From positions 1-20,876 of the forward strand of contig CAZCJL010000114.1 in assembly GCA_964498785.1 (NCBI GenBank): 20,876 nucleotides of DNA, written 5' to 3'. Shown one piece after another: positions 6,546 through 13,761 of the stretch. The translations under genes and the position numbers were made by a program. The stretch is from Mariaggregatimicrobium sp964498785 (GTDB lineage: Bacteria; Zhuqueibacterota; Zhuqueibacteria; Thermofontimicrobiales; Thiofontviventaceae). The notes beneath the pieces were generated by a model. The model was not told the DNA's origin. It saw only the letters and a program-made list of their open reading frames with translations, and made no database searches. Position 1 is the stretch's first letter. Each line of letters starts with the position of its first letter.

Positions 6546-7793
6546 TTAATTTACGAGTAATTCGAATTCATGCCGAAATTTATTTATCATGGCTTGGATT
6601 GCTTGCGCGCCGGCGTCTCCTAACGGGCACAATGTTGAGCCACTGATTGTCCTGGTTAATTTGAGTATTGTATCCAGATCATCTGTTGTGCCTTTGCCGG
6701 CAAGCATATTTTTCATGATCTGTTGGATTTTGCCAAGACCTTCACGGCAGGGAGTGCACTGACCACAGGATTCATGCACAAAGAAATTGATTTGTGTCAT
6801 TGCCACTTCCGGGATCGAGGTGTCTTCATCCATCACGATAACACCGCCGGATCCGAGCATGGTTCCGGCTTTCAGGCACGCGTCAAAATCCATGTCAAAA
6901 TCGATTTCATCCCCTTTGACAACTGGCGCGGATAAACCACCCGGAATAACGGCTTTTAATTTTTTACCATTTTTCACACCGCCGGCTGCTTGTTCGATAA
7001 GCTCTCTCAAATTCGTTCCTAACGGATATTCGTAAACACCGGGTTTAGTTACATGCCCGGAAATTCCGTACAGTTTGGTTCCGGCCGCCTGGAATGCGCC
7101 CATTTTCTTATATTCCTCGGCGCCATGTTCTATAATATACGGAAGTGCAGCCAAAGTTTCAACATTATTTACAATCGTCGGGCATTGATACAGTCCCGAG
7201 CTGGCGGGAAATGGTGGTTTCATACGCGGGCAACCGGGTTTTCCTTCGATAGATTCGATTAGCGCAGTTTCTTCGCCGCAAATATAAGCGCCGGCGCCGC
7301 GCATGACAATAATATCAAAATCATAATCGCTGCCGCTGATGTTCTGGCCCAGCAGATTGGCTTTTTTCGCATCCGCGATTGCTTTTTCCAGAATATTTGC
7401 AATCCATTTAAATTCACCGCGAACATAAATGATTCCCAGGTCTGCACGAAGTGCATAGCCGGCAATGACCATTCCCTCGATTAACAGATGCGGATCGTGT
7501 TCCATTATTTGACGATCCTTAAACGTACCCGGTTCACCTTCGTCTGCATTGCAAATCAGATAGAACGGTTTGTTTTTCTCTTTTGGCAGAAAAGACCATT
7601 TAAATCCAGTTGGGAAACCGGCTCCGCCGCGACCACGCAGAAAAGACTTTTTCACTTCTTCCACCAGTTCCTGGGGTTGTTTGGTCAAAGCAATTTCCAG
7701 CGCTTTATATCCACCAACTTTTTTATAGTTATCAACTTTTACCATGCCCGCAACTCCCACGTGGCGGGTCAATACTTTTTTTTCTTCTATCAT
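6546..7793 (-). CDS. hydB: NAD(P)H- and FMN-binding hydrogenase subunit (NuoF/HydB-like, short form)
   Basis: A 415-residue homologue of the 51-kDa NADH-oxidising subunit of complex I and of HydB/HndC in soluble [FeFe]-hydrogenases. Nucleotide and flavin motifs are intact: GRGGAGFPTG near residue 55, CNADEGEPGTFKDR, and GAGAYICGEETALIESIEG. The [4Fe-4S] site is C343-x2-C346-x2-C349 plus C389. It should pass electrons between NAD(P)H and HydA through FMN. Bifurcating HydB proteins are about 600 residues, with an N-terminal [2Fe-2S] thioredoxin-like domain and a C-terminal two-cluster ferredoxin domain; both are absent and the gene ends cleanly at NuoF length. AGGAG precedes the ATG, 14 nt after the upstream subunit. 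The symbol follows HydABC usage; nuoF-like would be equally fair. Confidence 0.93.
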   Translation of the reverse strand: MIEEKKVLTRHVGVAGMVKVDNYKKVGGYKALEIALTKQPQELVEEVKKSFLRGRGGAGFPTGFKWSFLPKEKNKPFYLICNADEGEPGTFKDRQIMEHDPHLLIEGMVIAGYALRADLGIIYVRGEFKWIANILEKAIADAKKANLLGQNISGSDYDFDIIVMRGAGAYICGEETALIESIEGKPGCPRMKPPFPASSGLYQCPTIVNNVETLAALPYIIEHGAEEYKKMGAFQAAGTKLYGISGHVTKPGVYEYPLGTNLRELIEQAAGGVKNGKKLKAVIPGGLSAPVVKGDEIDFDMDFDACLKAGTMLGSGGVIVMDEDTSIPEVAMTQINFFVHESCGQCTPCREGLGKIQQIMKNMLAGKGTTDDLDTILKLTRTISGSTLCPLGDAGAQAIQAMINKFRHEFELLVN

Positions 7794-7807
7794 TAAAGGT
7801 AGCTCCT

Positions 7808-8317
7808 CTATTGTAGTGATTCCAAGATATTATCGACTTTTTTGACAGTTAAATTTTCATAATACGTGTCATTAATCATCATTACCGGCGCTGTACCACA
7901 AGCACCCAAACATTCAACCAGAGTAAGTGTGTATTTTTTATCATCTGTGGTTTCACCAGGTTGAATACCAAATTTTTCCGATAAATGGTCTACTATGTGT
8001 TTTGCGCCTAACAAGGAACAAGAAACATTGCGGCATACCTGAATATGATATTTCCCCACTGGTTTCTGGTTGAACATTGTGTAAAAGGTAACTACGCTAT
8101 AAATTTTGTTTGGCGTTGTATCCAATTTTTCTGCCAACTGAGAAATTGCAGCCGGCGGAATCCAGCCAAATTTGTCCTGGATGATGTGAAGTGCTGGCAT
8201 TAGGGCAGAATTCTTTTTCGGATACTTTTCAATTAATTCTTCAATTTTTTGAACCGTTTCCGCCGACAATTTATATGTAGGATCATCCACTTTATATGTA
8301 GAAGGCGACGTTGTCAT
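7808..8317 (-). CDS. hydC: [2Fe-2S] hydrogenase subunit (NuoE/HydC-like)
   Basis: A 169-residue homologue of the 24-kDa NuoE subunit and of HydC/HndA. It has the N-terminal helical domain (for example ALMPALHIIQDKFGWIP) and a thioredoxin-like [2Fe-2S] domain with C95-x4-C100 and C136-x3-C140. It relays electrons between the flavin subunit and HydA in the cytoplasm. A strong GGAGG ribosome site precedes the ATG. A short duplication sits near the N-terminus: an 11-bp repeat, 20 bp apart (about 8271-8301), encodes the two T/S-Y-K segments of STYKVDDPTYKLS. The gene lies 51 bp after hydA and 14 bp before the flavin subunit gene, giving the order A-C-B rather than the common C-B-A. Confidence 0.93.
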   Translation of the reverse strand: MTTSPSTYKVDDPTYKLSAETVQKIEELIEKYPKKNSALMPALHIIQDKFGWIPPAAISQLAEKLDTTPNKIYSVVTFYTMFNQKPVGKYHIQVCRNVSCSLLGAKHIVDHLSEKFGIQPGETTDDKKYTLTLVECLGACGTAPVMMINDTYYENLTVKKVDNILESLQ

Positions 8318-8368
8318 AAAACATTTCCTCCGCTTTCATGAAAATATTCATTGTTGTTATTTAATCAA

Positions 8369-10087
8369 TTAAACCATTTCTCGTTTATGATAATGGGTAT
8401 GCAGAAGTTTGTGACTCCGTTCGCCCAATGGTTTACCGAGAAATTCTTCGTACAACCTGGTTATCCATTCATTTTTATGTGATACTCGGACACCGGCTTC
8501 AGCATCCAGTTTATAGAGCGCTGCTGAACGCTTTTTTACTTTTTCCACATCTGTTCCAATCGGCTGACCACCGCCGGCAACGCAGCCACCCGGGCAGGTC
8601 ATTACCTCGATAAAATGTAATTCCCTTTTTCCGGCTTTCACTTCATCCAGAAGTTTGCGGGCATTACCCAGACCGCTGGCAACAGCCACTTTTACTTCAG
8701 TGCCATTAATATTGACAGTCGCCTCTTTGATTCCTTCCAGACCGCGGGCAGCCTCCACATTCAGATCTTCCAGCTCCTTGCCGGTTACCAGAAAATAAGC
8801 AGAACGGATTGCTGCTTCCATTACGCCGCCTGTGGCGCCGAAAATTTTACCGGCAGTTGAACGTTCGCCAAAAGGAGTGTCTGCTCCTTCCGGCTCCAGT
8901 GAGTTCACATCAACTCCGTACATCTTTATAAGCCGTCCCAATTCGCGGGTAGTTAACACGGCGTCGATGTCGAGCATTTCATCTTGACCCATTTCCGGGC
9001 GTTGCCGCTCGAACTTTTTTGCGGTACATGGCATTACGGAGACGCTGAATATTTTTTCAGGATCGATATTTGCCTTTGTTGCAAAGAAACTTTTGATGAT
9101 CGCACCCATCATTTGCTGCGGACTTTTGCAGGTCGAGATGTTTTCCAGCATATCCGGATAGAATTGTTCCAGGAACTTGACCCAGCCGGGCGAACAACTG
9201 GTTAACATTGGTAGCGTACCGCCGGTTGTCAGTCGATGCACTAATTCCGACCCTTCCTCCATAATGGTGAGGTCGGCACTGAATGAAGTATCGAACACAT
9301 AATCAAATCCGATCTGTCGCATTGCGGCAGTCATTTTGTCGCAGATATCAATGCCTGTGTCCAGTCCTAATTCTTCGGAAAGGCTGACTGAAATTGCCGG
9401 AGCATGTTGAGCCACGACGACTTTTTCAGGATCATTAATTGCATCGATCACCATTTGAAGGTGACTTTGTTCATAAAGTGCACCGGTGGGACATACCATC
9501 ACACACTGCCCGCAATTGATGCAGCGCGAGTCTTGTAACGGCATTTCATACGAAATACCAACCCGGCTGTCCAAACCACGACCGATTAATTCGATAGCAT
9601 TTACTCCCTGAATTTCTTCACATACGCGGACACATTTCCCACAGAGAATACATTTATTCGGATCGCGAACAATAGCCGGACTGGAAGTATCCAGTTCGTA
9701 ATGCATTTCGCCTTTTACAAGGGTTCGCTCGCGAATGCCTAATTCGTCTGCCAGCATTCTTAAATCACAATTTCCGTTTCGTACGCAATAAAGGCAATCG
9801 TCCGGATGGTTGGACAGCATCAGCTCGACGATGTTGCGTCTGGTTTCCAGAACCCGAGGCGAATGTGTTTTGATTTTCATGCCTTCGGTAACCGGAAATG
9901 CGCACGCCGGGACGAGATCCTGGCGTCCTTCAACTTCCACTACACATACCCGACAACGTCCGACCGGCGGATGATTTTCGAGATAACACAAGGTCGGAAC
10001 TTTGATACCAGCATGCTTCAGCGCGGATAAAATCATTTCGCCTGGTTTTGCTTCGATTGTTCGGTTGTTAACTTTAATTTGTACCAT
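8369..10087 (-). CDS. hydA: [FeFe]-hydrogenase catalytic subunit HydA (HndD-type)
   Basis: A 572-residue catalytic subunit that reversibly makes or oxidises H2. N-terminal [2Fe-2S] ferredoxin domain: C34, C45, C48, C62. His-ligated [4Fe-4S] site: H94, C98, C101, C107. Two more [4Fe-4S] clusters: C146/149/152/156 and C189/192/195/199. The H-cluster domain carries motif 1 as TSCSPGW (296-302), motif 2 as MPCTAKKFE and motif 3 as EVMTCPGGCVAGGGQP; the small-subunit region follows. Motif 1 has Ser299 where the textbook form is TSCCP. There is no Tat signal, so it is cytoplasmic, in line with the two NAD(P)H-linked partner genes. An AGAGGAAG ribosome site precedes the ATG. No maturation genes (hydE, hydF, hydG) are in the window. 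Confidence 0.96.
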   Translation of the reverse strand: MVQIKVNNRTIEAKPGEMILSALKHAGIKVPTLCYLENHPPVGRCRVCVVEVEGRQDLVPACAFPVTEGMKIKTHSPRVLETRRNIVELMLSNHPDDCLYCVRNGNCDLRMLADELGIRERTLVKGEMHYELDTSSPAIVRDPNKCILCGKCVRVCEEIQGVNAIELIGRGLDSRVGISYEMPLQDSRCINCGQCVMVCPTGALYEQSHLQMVIDAINDPEKVVVAQHAPAISVSLSEELGLDTGIDICDKMTAAMRQIGFDYVFDTSFSADLTIMEEGSELVHRLTTGGTLPMLTSCSPGWVKFLEQFYPDMLENISTCKSPQQMMGAIIKSFFATKANIDPEKIFSVSVMPCTAKKFERQRPEMGQDEMLDIDAVLTTRELGRLIKMYGVDVNSLEPEGADTPFGERSTAGKIFGATGGVMEAAIRSAYFLVTGKELEDLNVEAARGLEGIKEATVNINGTEVKVAVASGLGNARKLLDEVKAGKRELHFIEVMTCPGGCVAGGGQPIGTDVEKVKKRSAALYKLDAEAGVRVSHKNEWITRLYEEFLGKPLGERSHKLLHTHYHKREMV

Positions 10088-10282
10088 ATAACTTCCTCTT
10101 ACGTTAATTTGGTTTCAGCTTCCATGGCTACTGCATGTGTTTTTCGGTTTATTCTGGATCAGGTCGTTGTCATTTATGGTTATGACTGATTCAGAGGATT
10201 TACAAGATATATCGTGAATAATTTTGTTACCTTGTTGTTTTAATTCGCACGCTGCATCTATGGAAATTTTGTTTATACAGTA
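10088..10282. other. Gap upstream of hydA
   Basis: 195 bp between the PAS-kinase gene and hydA. It contains the hydA ribosome site and a near-palindrome at 10203-10216. A scan for the sigma-54 GG-N10-GC pattern on the minus strand found none, so hydA is either read from the promoter upstream of 12616 or from another promoter type that I cannot identify. Confidence 0.5.
10203..10216. promoter_or_regulatory. Near-palindromic candidate operator upstream of hydA
   Basis: CAAGATATATCGTG is a 14-bp dyad with a single mismatched pair, centred about 122 bp before the hydA start. The sequence ACAAGATAT at this place also occurs twice just upstream of the divergent operon (13710, 13741). A shared regulator could bind these sites, but chance in AT-rich DNA is a real alternative. 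Confidence 0.3.
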
Positions 10283-11770
10283 TTATAATTTTGGCAAAAA
10301 TACATTAAATTGACTTCCTTTATTCAATTCACTGGTAACGGTAATTTTACCATTATGTAATTCAACAATTCGTTTGGTGATGTTTAAACCAATACCAGTG
10401 CCAGATATTTTTTGAATAACATCACTTTTTGATCGATAAAATTCATTAAAAATTTTATCCAACTCGGTATCGGTAATTCCATATCCTGTATCAATCACAG
10501 AGATGATAAGAAATTTATCGTCAGCTTTGCTTTTTATTGTAATGGTTCCCCCGTGCCGATTGTACTTAATCGCATTGCTAATAAGATTGGAGAAAACAAT
10601 ATTCAGCGAATTTTTATCACCACTGATCATCGGAAATTTTTCAGGGAGATCACATTCAATTTTAATTTTCTTTTGCGCTGATTCGTGCTCCATAAAGCCG
10701 ACAATTTCTGTTAAAACCGGTCTTATATCAATCGGAGACATTTTTCTGGTAATTTTACCGGATTCTATTGATGTCAGGCTTAACAGATCATGAATCAGAT
10801 TGCGCAGCATCTCGGCTTTATCACGGCAGCGGGTTAAATATTCGTGCTGTTTCTCCGGGTTCTCTTTTACATATCCATTAATGATGACATCCAGATAATT
10901 TTCGATTGCATTAATGGGCGCTTTTAATTCATGCGTAACAACAGCAACCAATTTTTGAAATTCTTCTTTTCGCTTTTCCAGCTTTTTTTCTTCGGATATA
11001 TCCATTATAACCAGAGCGAGACCGGAAAAGTTATCTTCTGTTCCCATAAGCGGCGCCATGGTAATGGAATATATCTTTTCAGCTTTTGCATCAAAAACGA
11101 TTTCTCTGTTCTGATATCGTTGAGATACTTTTTCATTACGTAATGTATTGCAAATCCAGTCTTCCAATTCACTGTTATTTAAATAGCCGCGAATCGTATG
11201 ACCAATGTCTCCGGGTTCGTCTATATTCAATAATTTGCACGCGACTGAATTAATAAGAATCAGTTTTGCATCCTGATCTGTGGCAATAAGTCCTTCACCC
11301 ATACAATTGATGATCGTTTTTAACCGGGACTGTTCCGCGGCAAGGGCTTGTAAATTTTGCTCCCGTTCCTTACGTAAACCCCGTGCTTCCCTTAATAACC
11401 GAGATCGCTCAAGACCTTTACGAACAACTTTTCGTAGTTCCTCAGGTGTAAACGGTTTTGAAACATAGTCATAAGCTCCTTGCTGCAATGTCTCTACCGC
11501 GGACTCAATCGTCGCAAATCCTGTGATGACAATAATGATGACCTCTTTATTAAATTGCTGGACAGCATTCAGTAATTCATTGCCAGTCATTTCGGGCATA
11601 ATGAGGTCGAGTAAAATGAGATCGTAATTTTTTGTCTTGATTTTTTCAAGACCAATCTTGCCATTAATTGCCGTATCAACGGTCATGCCTTCCTGTTCCA
11701 GCGTCTTCTGACAGGCAAGGCGGATCACGTTGTCATCATCAATAACAAGAATAGAGGGTTTTTTTTCCAT
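10283..11770 (-). CDS. Soluble receiver-PAS-histidine kinase
   Basis: A 495-residue protein without membrane segments. The N-terminal receiver (about 5-120) has the D11-D13 cluster, phospho-acceptor D55 and the lysine of VSKPF. A coiled linker is followed by a PAS domain (about 150-260), a typical small-molecule, redox or partner sensor. The HisKA domain has H280 in the HELKAP motif. The ATPase domain ends the protein, with NAIKYN, DTGYGI and SGTGIGLNI. The PAS region contains single cysteines but no CxxC or heme-type CxxCH motif, so its cofactor is not evident. It lies 30 nt after the double-receiver gene and 195 bp before hydA. Being cytoplasmic and beside the hydrogenase genes, it could read an intracellular redox or hydrogenase-derived signal. 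Confidence 0.92.
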   Translation of the reverse strand: MEKKPSILVIDDDNVIRLACQKTLEQEGMTVDTAINGKIGLEKIKTKNYDLILLDLIMPEMTGNELLNAVQQFNKEVIIIVITGFATIESAVETLQQGAYDYVSKPFTPEELRKVVRKGLERSRLLREARGLRKEREQNLQALAAEQSRLKTIINCMGEGLIATDQDAKLILINSVACKLLNIDEPGDIGHTIRGYLNNSELEDWICNTLRNEKVSQRYQNREIVFDAKAEKIYSITMAPLMGTEDNFSGLALVIMDISEEKKLEKRKEEFQKLVAVVTHELKAPINAIENYLDVIINGYVKENPEKQHEYLTRCRDKAEMLRNLIHDLLSLTSIESGKITRKMSPIDIRPVLTEIVGFMEHESAQKKIKIECDLPEKFPMISGDKNSLNIVFSNLISNAIKYNRHGGTITIKSKADDKFLIISVIDTGYGITDTELDKIFNEFYRSKSDVIQKISGTGIGLNITKRIVELHNGKITVTSELNKGSQFNVFLPKL

Positions 11771-11800
11771 GTGCGATAATATTTTAATTTTAAATGAAAA

Positions 11801-12616
11801 TTACGAAACTCCGGCAAGGAGCATTTCTACTTTTGGAATCATATCCTCAATTTTTACCGGCTTTTCCAGATAAGTCCAGTTCGGTAGCGTAGATCTAACC
11901 CTAACCATTAATTGTTTATAATTTTTCGATTTTATTTTCGGAGTGAATAACAAAACAGGATAGCAGATATAATCTCTGTTTTCTAAAAACTTCTCCATAA
12001 AATGCAATCCATCGCTACCGACTGGAATGTCCATATCAACCATCAATAAATCAGGCTGCTCTACTTTCAATTTTTGATAAGCAATATCAGGGTCATAACA
12101 AATATCGATTTCGAAGTTATGATTTTCTAAATTTGCTTTATGAATTTCAATAAAATCATCATTTTCATCGATCATTAAAATCAGGCGTTGCTGTTTTCCG
12201 TTTCGATTATTTTGTGACCGAACGTCTCGGTCGTTGAAAACCTGTCTGATGGCGTTTTTAACCGCAAGTTTTAAATCGTCAGTGCCGAATGAATCCAGAT
12301 GATAATAAAAAATCTTTTCTGCCCGTACCTTTGCTTCCAGTTCTTTGGAATTGGAATTTGTTTTTACAATAATTTTTACATAAGGATCAATTTCCCGTAA
12401 AATCTGTATTGTTCGCTCTATGGGAACACTCTCAATGTCTGCGTCGAGAACAATTACATCGTATTTATTGATTTGGGCTCTGTTAATCGCTGAACCAAGA
12501 TCATGGTCAATGGCCGTTTCATAACCGGTTACTTTAAAAAATGCCAATAATTCGTTAATTTCATTTTCGTGATGTTTTACTATGAATAAAACATGACCAG
12601 TGACTGGGTTTCTCAT
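11801..12616 (-). CDS. Double-receiver protein with a degenerate first receiver
   Basis: A 271-residue protein made of two receiver-like domains and no output domain. The first (about 8-125) keeps an aspartate at the phospho-site (D58 in VLDAD) but lacks the acidic pair (it reads VKHHENE) and the Lys-Pro motif, so it is probably not phosphorylated normally. The second (about 143-268) looks functional: D150/E151 acidic pocket, D194 in MVDMD, and LEKPV. By analogy with other tandem receivers, the first domain may be a binding module and the second the switch. It is the first gene of the long minus-strand cluster, with a sigma-54 promoter match about 62 bp upstream of its start. No strong ribosome site is visible. 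Confidence 0.85.
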   Translation of the reverse strand: MRNPVTGHVLFIVKHHENEINELLAFFKVTGYETAIDHDLGSAINRAQINKYDVIVLDADIESVPIERTIQILREIDPYVKIIVKTNSNSKELEAKVRAEKIFYYHLDSFGTDDLKLAVKNAIRQVFNDRDVRSQNNRNGKQQRLILMIDENDDFIEIHKANLENHNFEIDICYDPDIAYQKLKVEQPDLLMVDMDIPVGSDGLHFMEKFLENRDYICYPVLLFTPKIKSKNYKQLMVRVRSTLPNWTYLEKPVKIEDMIPKVEMLLAGVS

Positions 12617-12677
12617 TTCATGCCCATTTTTTTGTTAATCGTTTTGAATTTACTGTAAACAAGAGTTGACATTAAGC

Positions 12678-12692
12678 GCAAACTATATGCCA
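12678..12692 (-). promoter_or_regulatory. Sigma-54 promoter (-24/-12) for the hydrogenase/two-component operon
   Basis: The minus strand reads TGGCATATAGTTTGC. The -24 element TGGCA and -12 element TTGC both match the sigma-54 consensus, with the invariant GG and GC exactly 10 nt apart. Transcription would begin near 12666, leaving a leader of about 50 nt before the start codon at 12616. The cluster it would drive ends in a sigma-54-dependent activator gene, which supports the call. The match to the consensus is seen; activity is inferred. Confidence 0.7.
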
Positions 12693-12790
12693 ATTAAAAC
12701 TCACTCATTTTTCACTGTGAATTAATTCACAAAAAATAACAAATTAAGGCGGTTGTAGAATTTTTATTTAAATTCTTGAAAATTGATAAT

Positions 12791-12808
12791 ATGGGGTAAA
12801 ATTACACA
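12791..12808 (-). promoter_or_regulatory. Candidate enhancer site 1 (direct repeat)
   Basis: On the minus strand this reads TGTGTAATTTTACCCCAT. It matches the copy at 12855-12872 at 15 of 18 positions. It lies about 125-142 bp upstream of the predicted sigma-54 start, in the usual range for NtrC-type activator sites. It contains a small dyad, GTAA-N2-TTAC. Confidence 0.45.
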
Positions 12809-12854
12809 AATTGTATGCAAAAAATATAATTAGCTGTTTCTATGTAAATTAGAA

Positions 12855-12872
12855 ATGGGGCAAATATACACA
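12855..12872 (-). promoter_or_regulatory. Candidate enhancer site 2 (direct repeat)
   Basis: On the minus strand this reads TGTGTATATTTGCCCCAT, in the same orientation as site 1 and 64 bp farther upstream, close to six helical turns. It lies at about -189 to -206 relative to the predicted sigma-54 start. Confidence 0.45.
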
Positions 12873-12890
12873 GTGGGGGAATTATCTACA
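12873..12890 (-). promoter_or_regulatory. Candidate enhancer site 3 (degenerate copy)
   Basis: Directly abutting site 2, this 18-bp segment matches the shared pattern of sites 1 and 2 at 13 of 18 positions and keeps the CCCC core on the minus strand. It may be a decayed or low-affinity third site. Confidence 0.25.
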
Positions 12891-13021
12891 GAATTATTGT
12901 ATAACTTGAATCTATATCAGGGGTGTCGTTATAATCAGCAAAAAGCACACATAATAAAGATTCAGATTTTTTGCTATGCGCAATATTTTCCAAAAAATAT
13001 TTTTAACCTGAAAAATTTATA

Positions 13022-13153
13022 GCCACAGAGGTTTAGAGTACACAGCGTTCTTATTTTTAAAACGTTACGCAAACAATAACAACTCGCATTTTTCTTAACT
13101 CAGTTTGAAAATTAATATGCCCCCAAGTTGCTGTTTCTCTGTGCTTCTGTGGC
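13022..13153. repeat. CCACAGA-bounded inverted-repeat element
   Basis: GCCACAGA (13022-13029), followed by further ACACAG-like text, faces its exact complement TCTGTGGC (13146-13153), preceded by TCTCTGTG. The 132-bp span resembles the CCACGGAT...ATCTGTGG arrangement at 138-191. It may be a small non-coding mobile or repeat element. No target-site duplication was identified. Confidence 0.35.
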
Positions 13154-13424
13154 ACGTTTTGTGATAAATCATTTAACCTGAAATATTCAGAAATAGTTAC
13201 CGTAGTAACGCTAAAGTCGAAGAAATAAAAACGTAATTCTATTCGTGAATAAGAACTGAGTTTTAATAACAGGCTTGTTTAAAAAATTACGATCATTTAT
13301 TTTATCCGGGCAAAAATATTAAAAATTCCATTTTGAATCCACATCTAAAAGACAAAAAGCCTTATACAACGAACCACTATAAATAAAAACACTTATTAAA
13401 GCGTGGTACTTTGTCAGGCGGTTT

Positions 13425-13445
13425 GTCCTGAGCAGCCGAAGGGAC
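13425..13445. repeat. CCTGAGC...GAAGG interspersed repeat
   Basis: GTCCTGAGCAGCCGAAGGGAC has GTCC/GGAC ends and the CCTGAGC-N-CGAAGG core seen in short intergenic repeats of many unrelated bacteria, as I recall. Its function is unknown. A single copy is present in the window. Confidence 0.4.
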
Positions 13446-13577
13446 GTTAGATTGATAAAAATAGACAACAGCTATTTAGAATAATGAGTTGCGTTTTTTG
13501 CGGTTTATGAATTATTGAGCTTAAAACTACTCGATTTATTTAAAATACCGAAACTGTATTGCAGTTATGTTCCGAAA

Positions 13578-13591
13578 AATATGATCATATT
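13578..13591. promoter_or_regulatory. Perfect 14-bp palindrome, candidate operator
   Basis: AATATGATCATATT is a perfect dyad about 240 bp upstream of the methyltransferase start codon. Such AT-rich palindromes can be operators for Fur/Zur- or MarR-type repressors. None of those regulators is encoded in the window, and the site may be chance. Confidence 0.2.
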
Positions 13592-13740
13592 ATTCCTGTC
13601 AGTAAAATATCGTTAAATATTCACCGGATAAAAATCATCTTTATCCTTTTTACAGTATTAAAGCAGTTTACCCTGAAAGACTATGTTTAAAACAGCAATG
13701 TGGCTGATAACAAGATATTACCAAAAATCAGCATATTTCT

Positions 13741-13761
13741 ACAAGATATTTTGCATCTTGT
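13741..13761. promoter_or_regulatory. Inverted repeat upstream of the plus-strand operon
   Basis: ACAAGAT (13741-13747) and ATCTTGT (13755-13761) form a perfect 7-bp dyad with a 7-nt centre, 70 bp before the first start codon. ACAAGATATT is also found at 13710-13719, exactly 31 bp (about three helical turns) away in the same orientation. The position and phasing suit an operator or activator site. Confidence 0.35.

Noticed and set aside
8271..8301. 11-bp direct repeat inside the start of the NuoE-like gene as a regulatory site
   Set aside because: It lies in coding sequence and simply encodes a duplicated T/S-Y-K segment at the variable N-terminus. A small slippage duplication is the simplest reading.
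10088..10282. Sigma-54 promoter directly upstream of hydA
   Set aside because: A scan of the minus strand for GG-N10-GC gave no match in this gap.
13150..13164. TGGCACG on the plus strand resembling a sigma-54 -24 element for the methyltransferase operon
   Set aside because: The position 10 nt after GG is GA, not GC, and there is no TTGC. It also belongs to the CCACAGA-type repeat and is about 670 bp from the gene.
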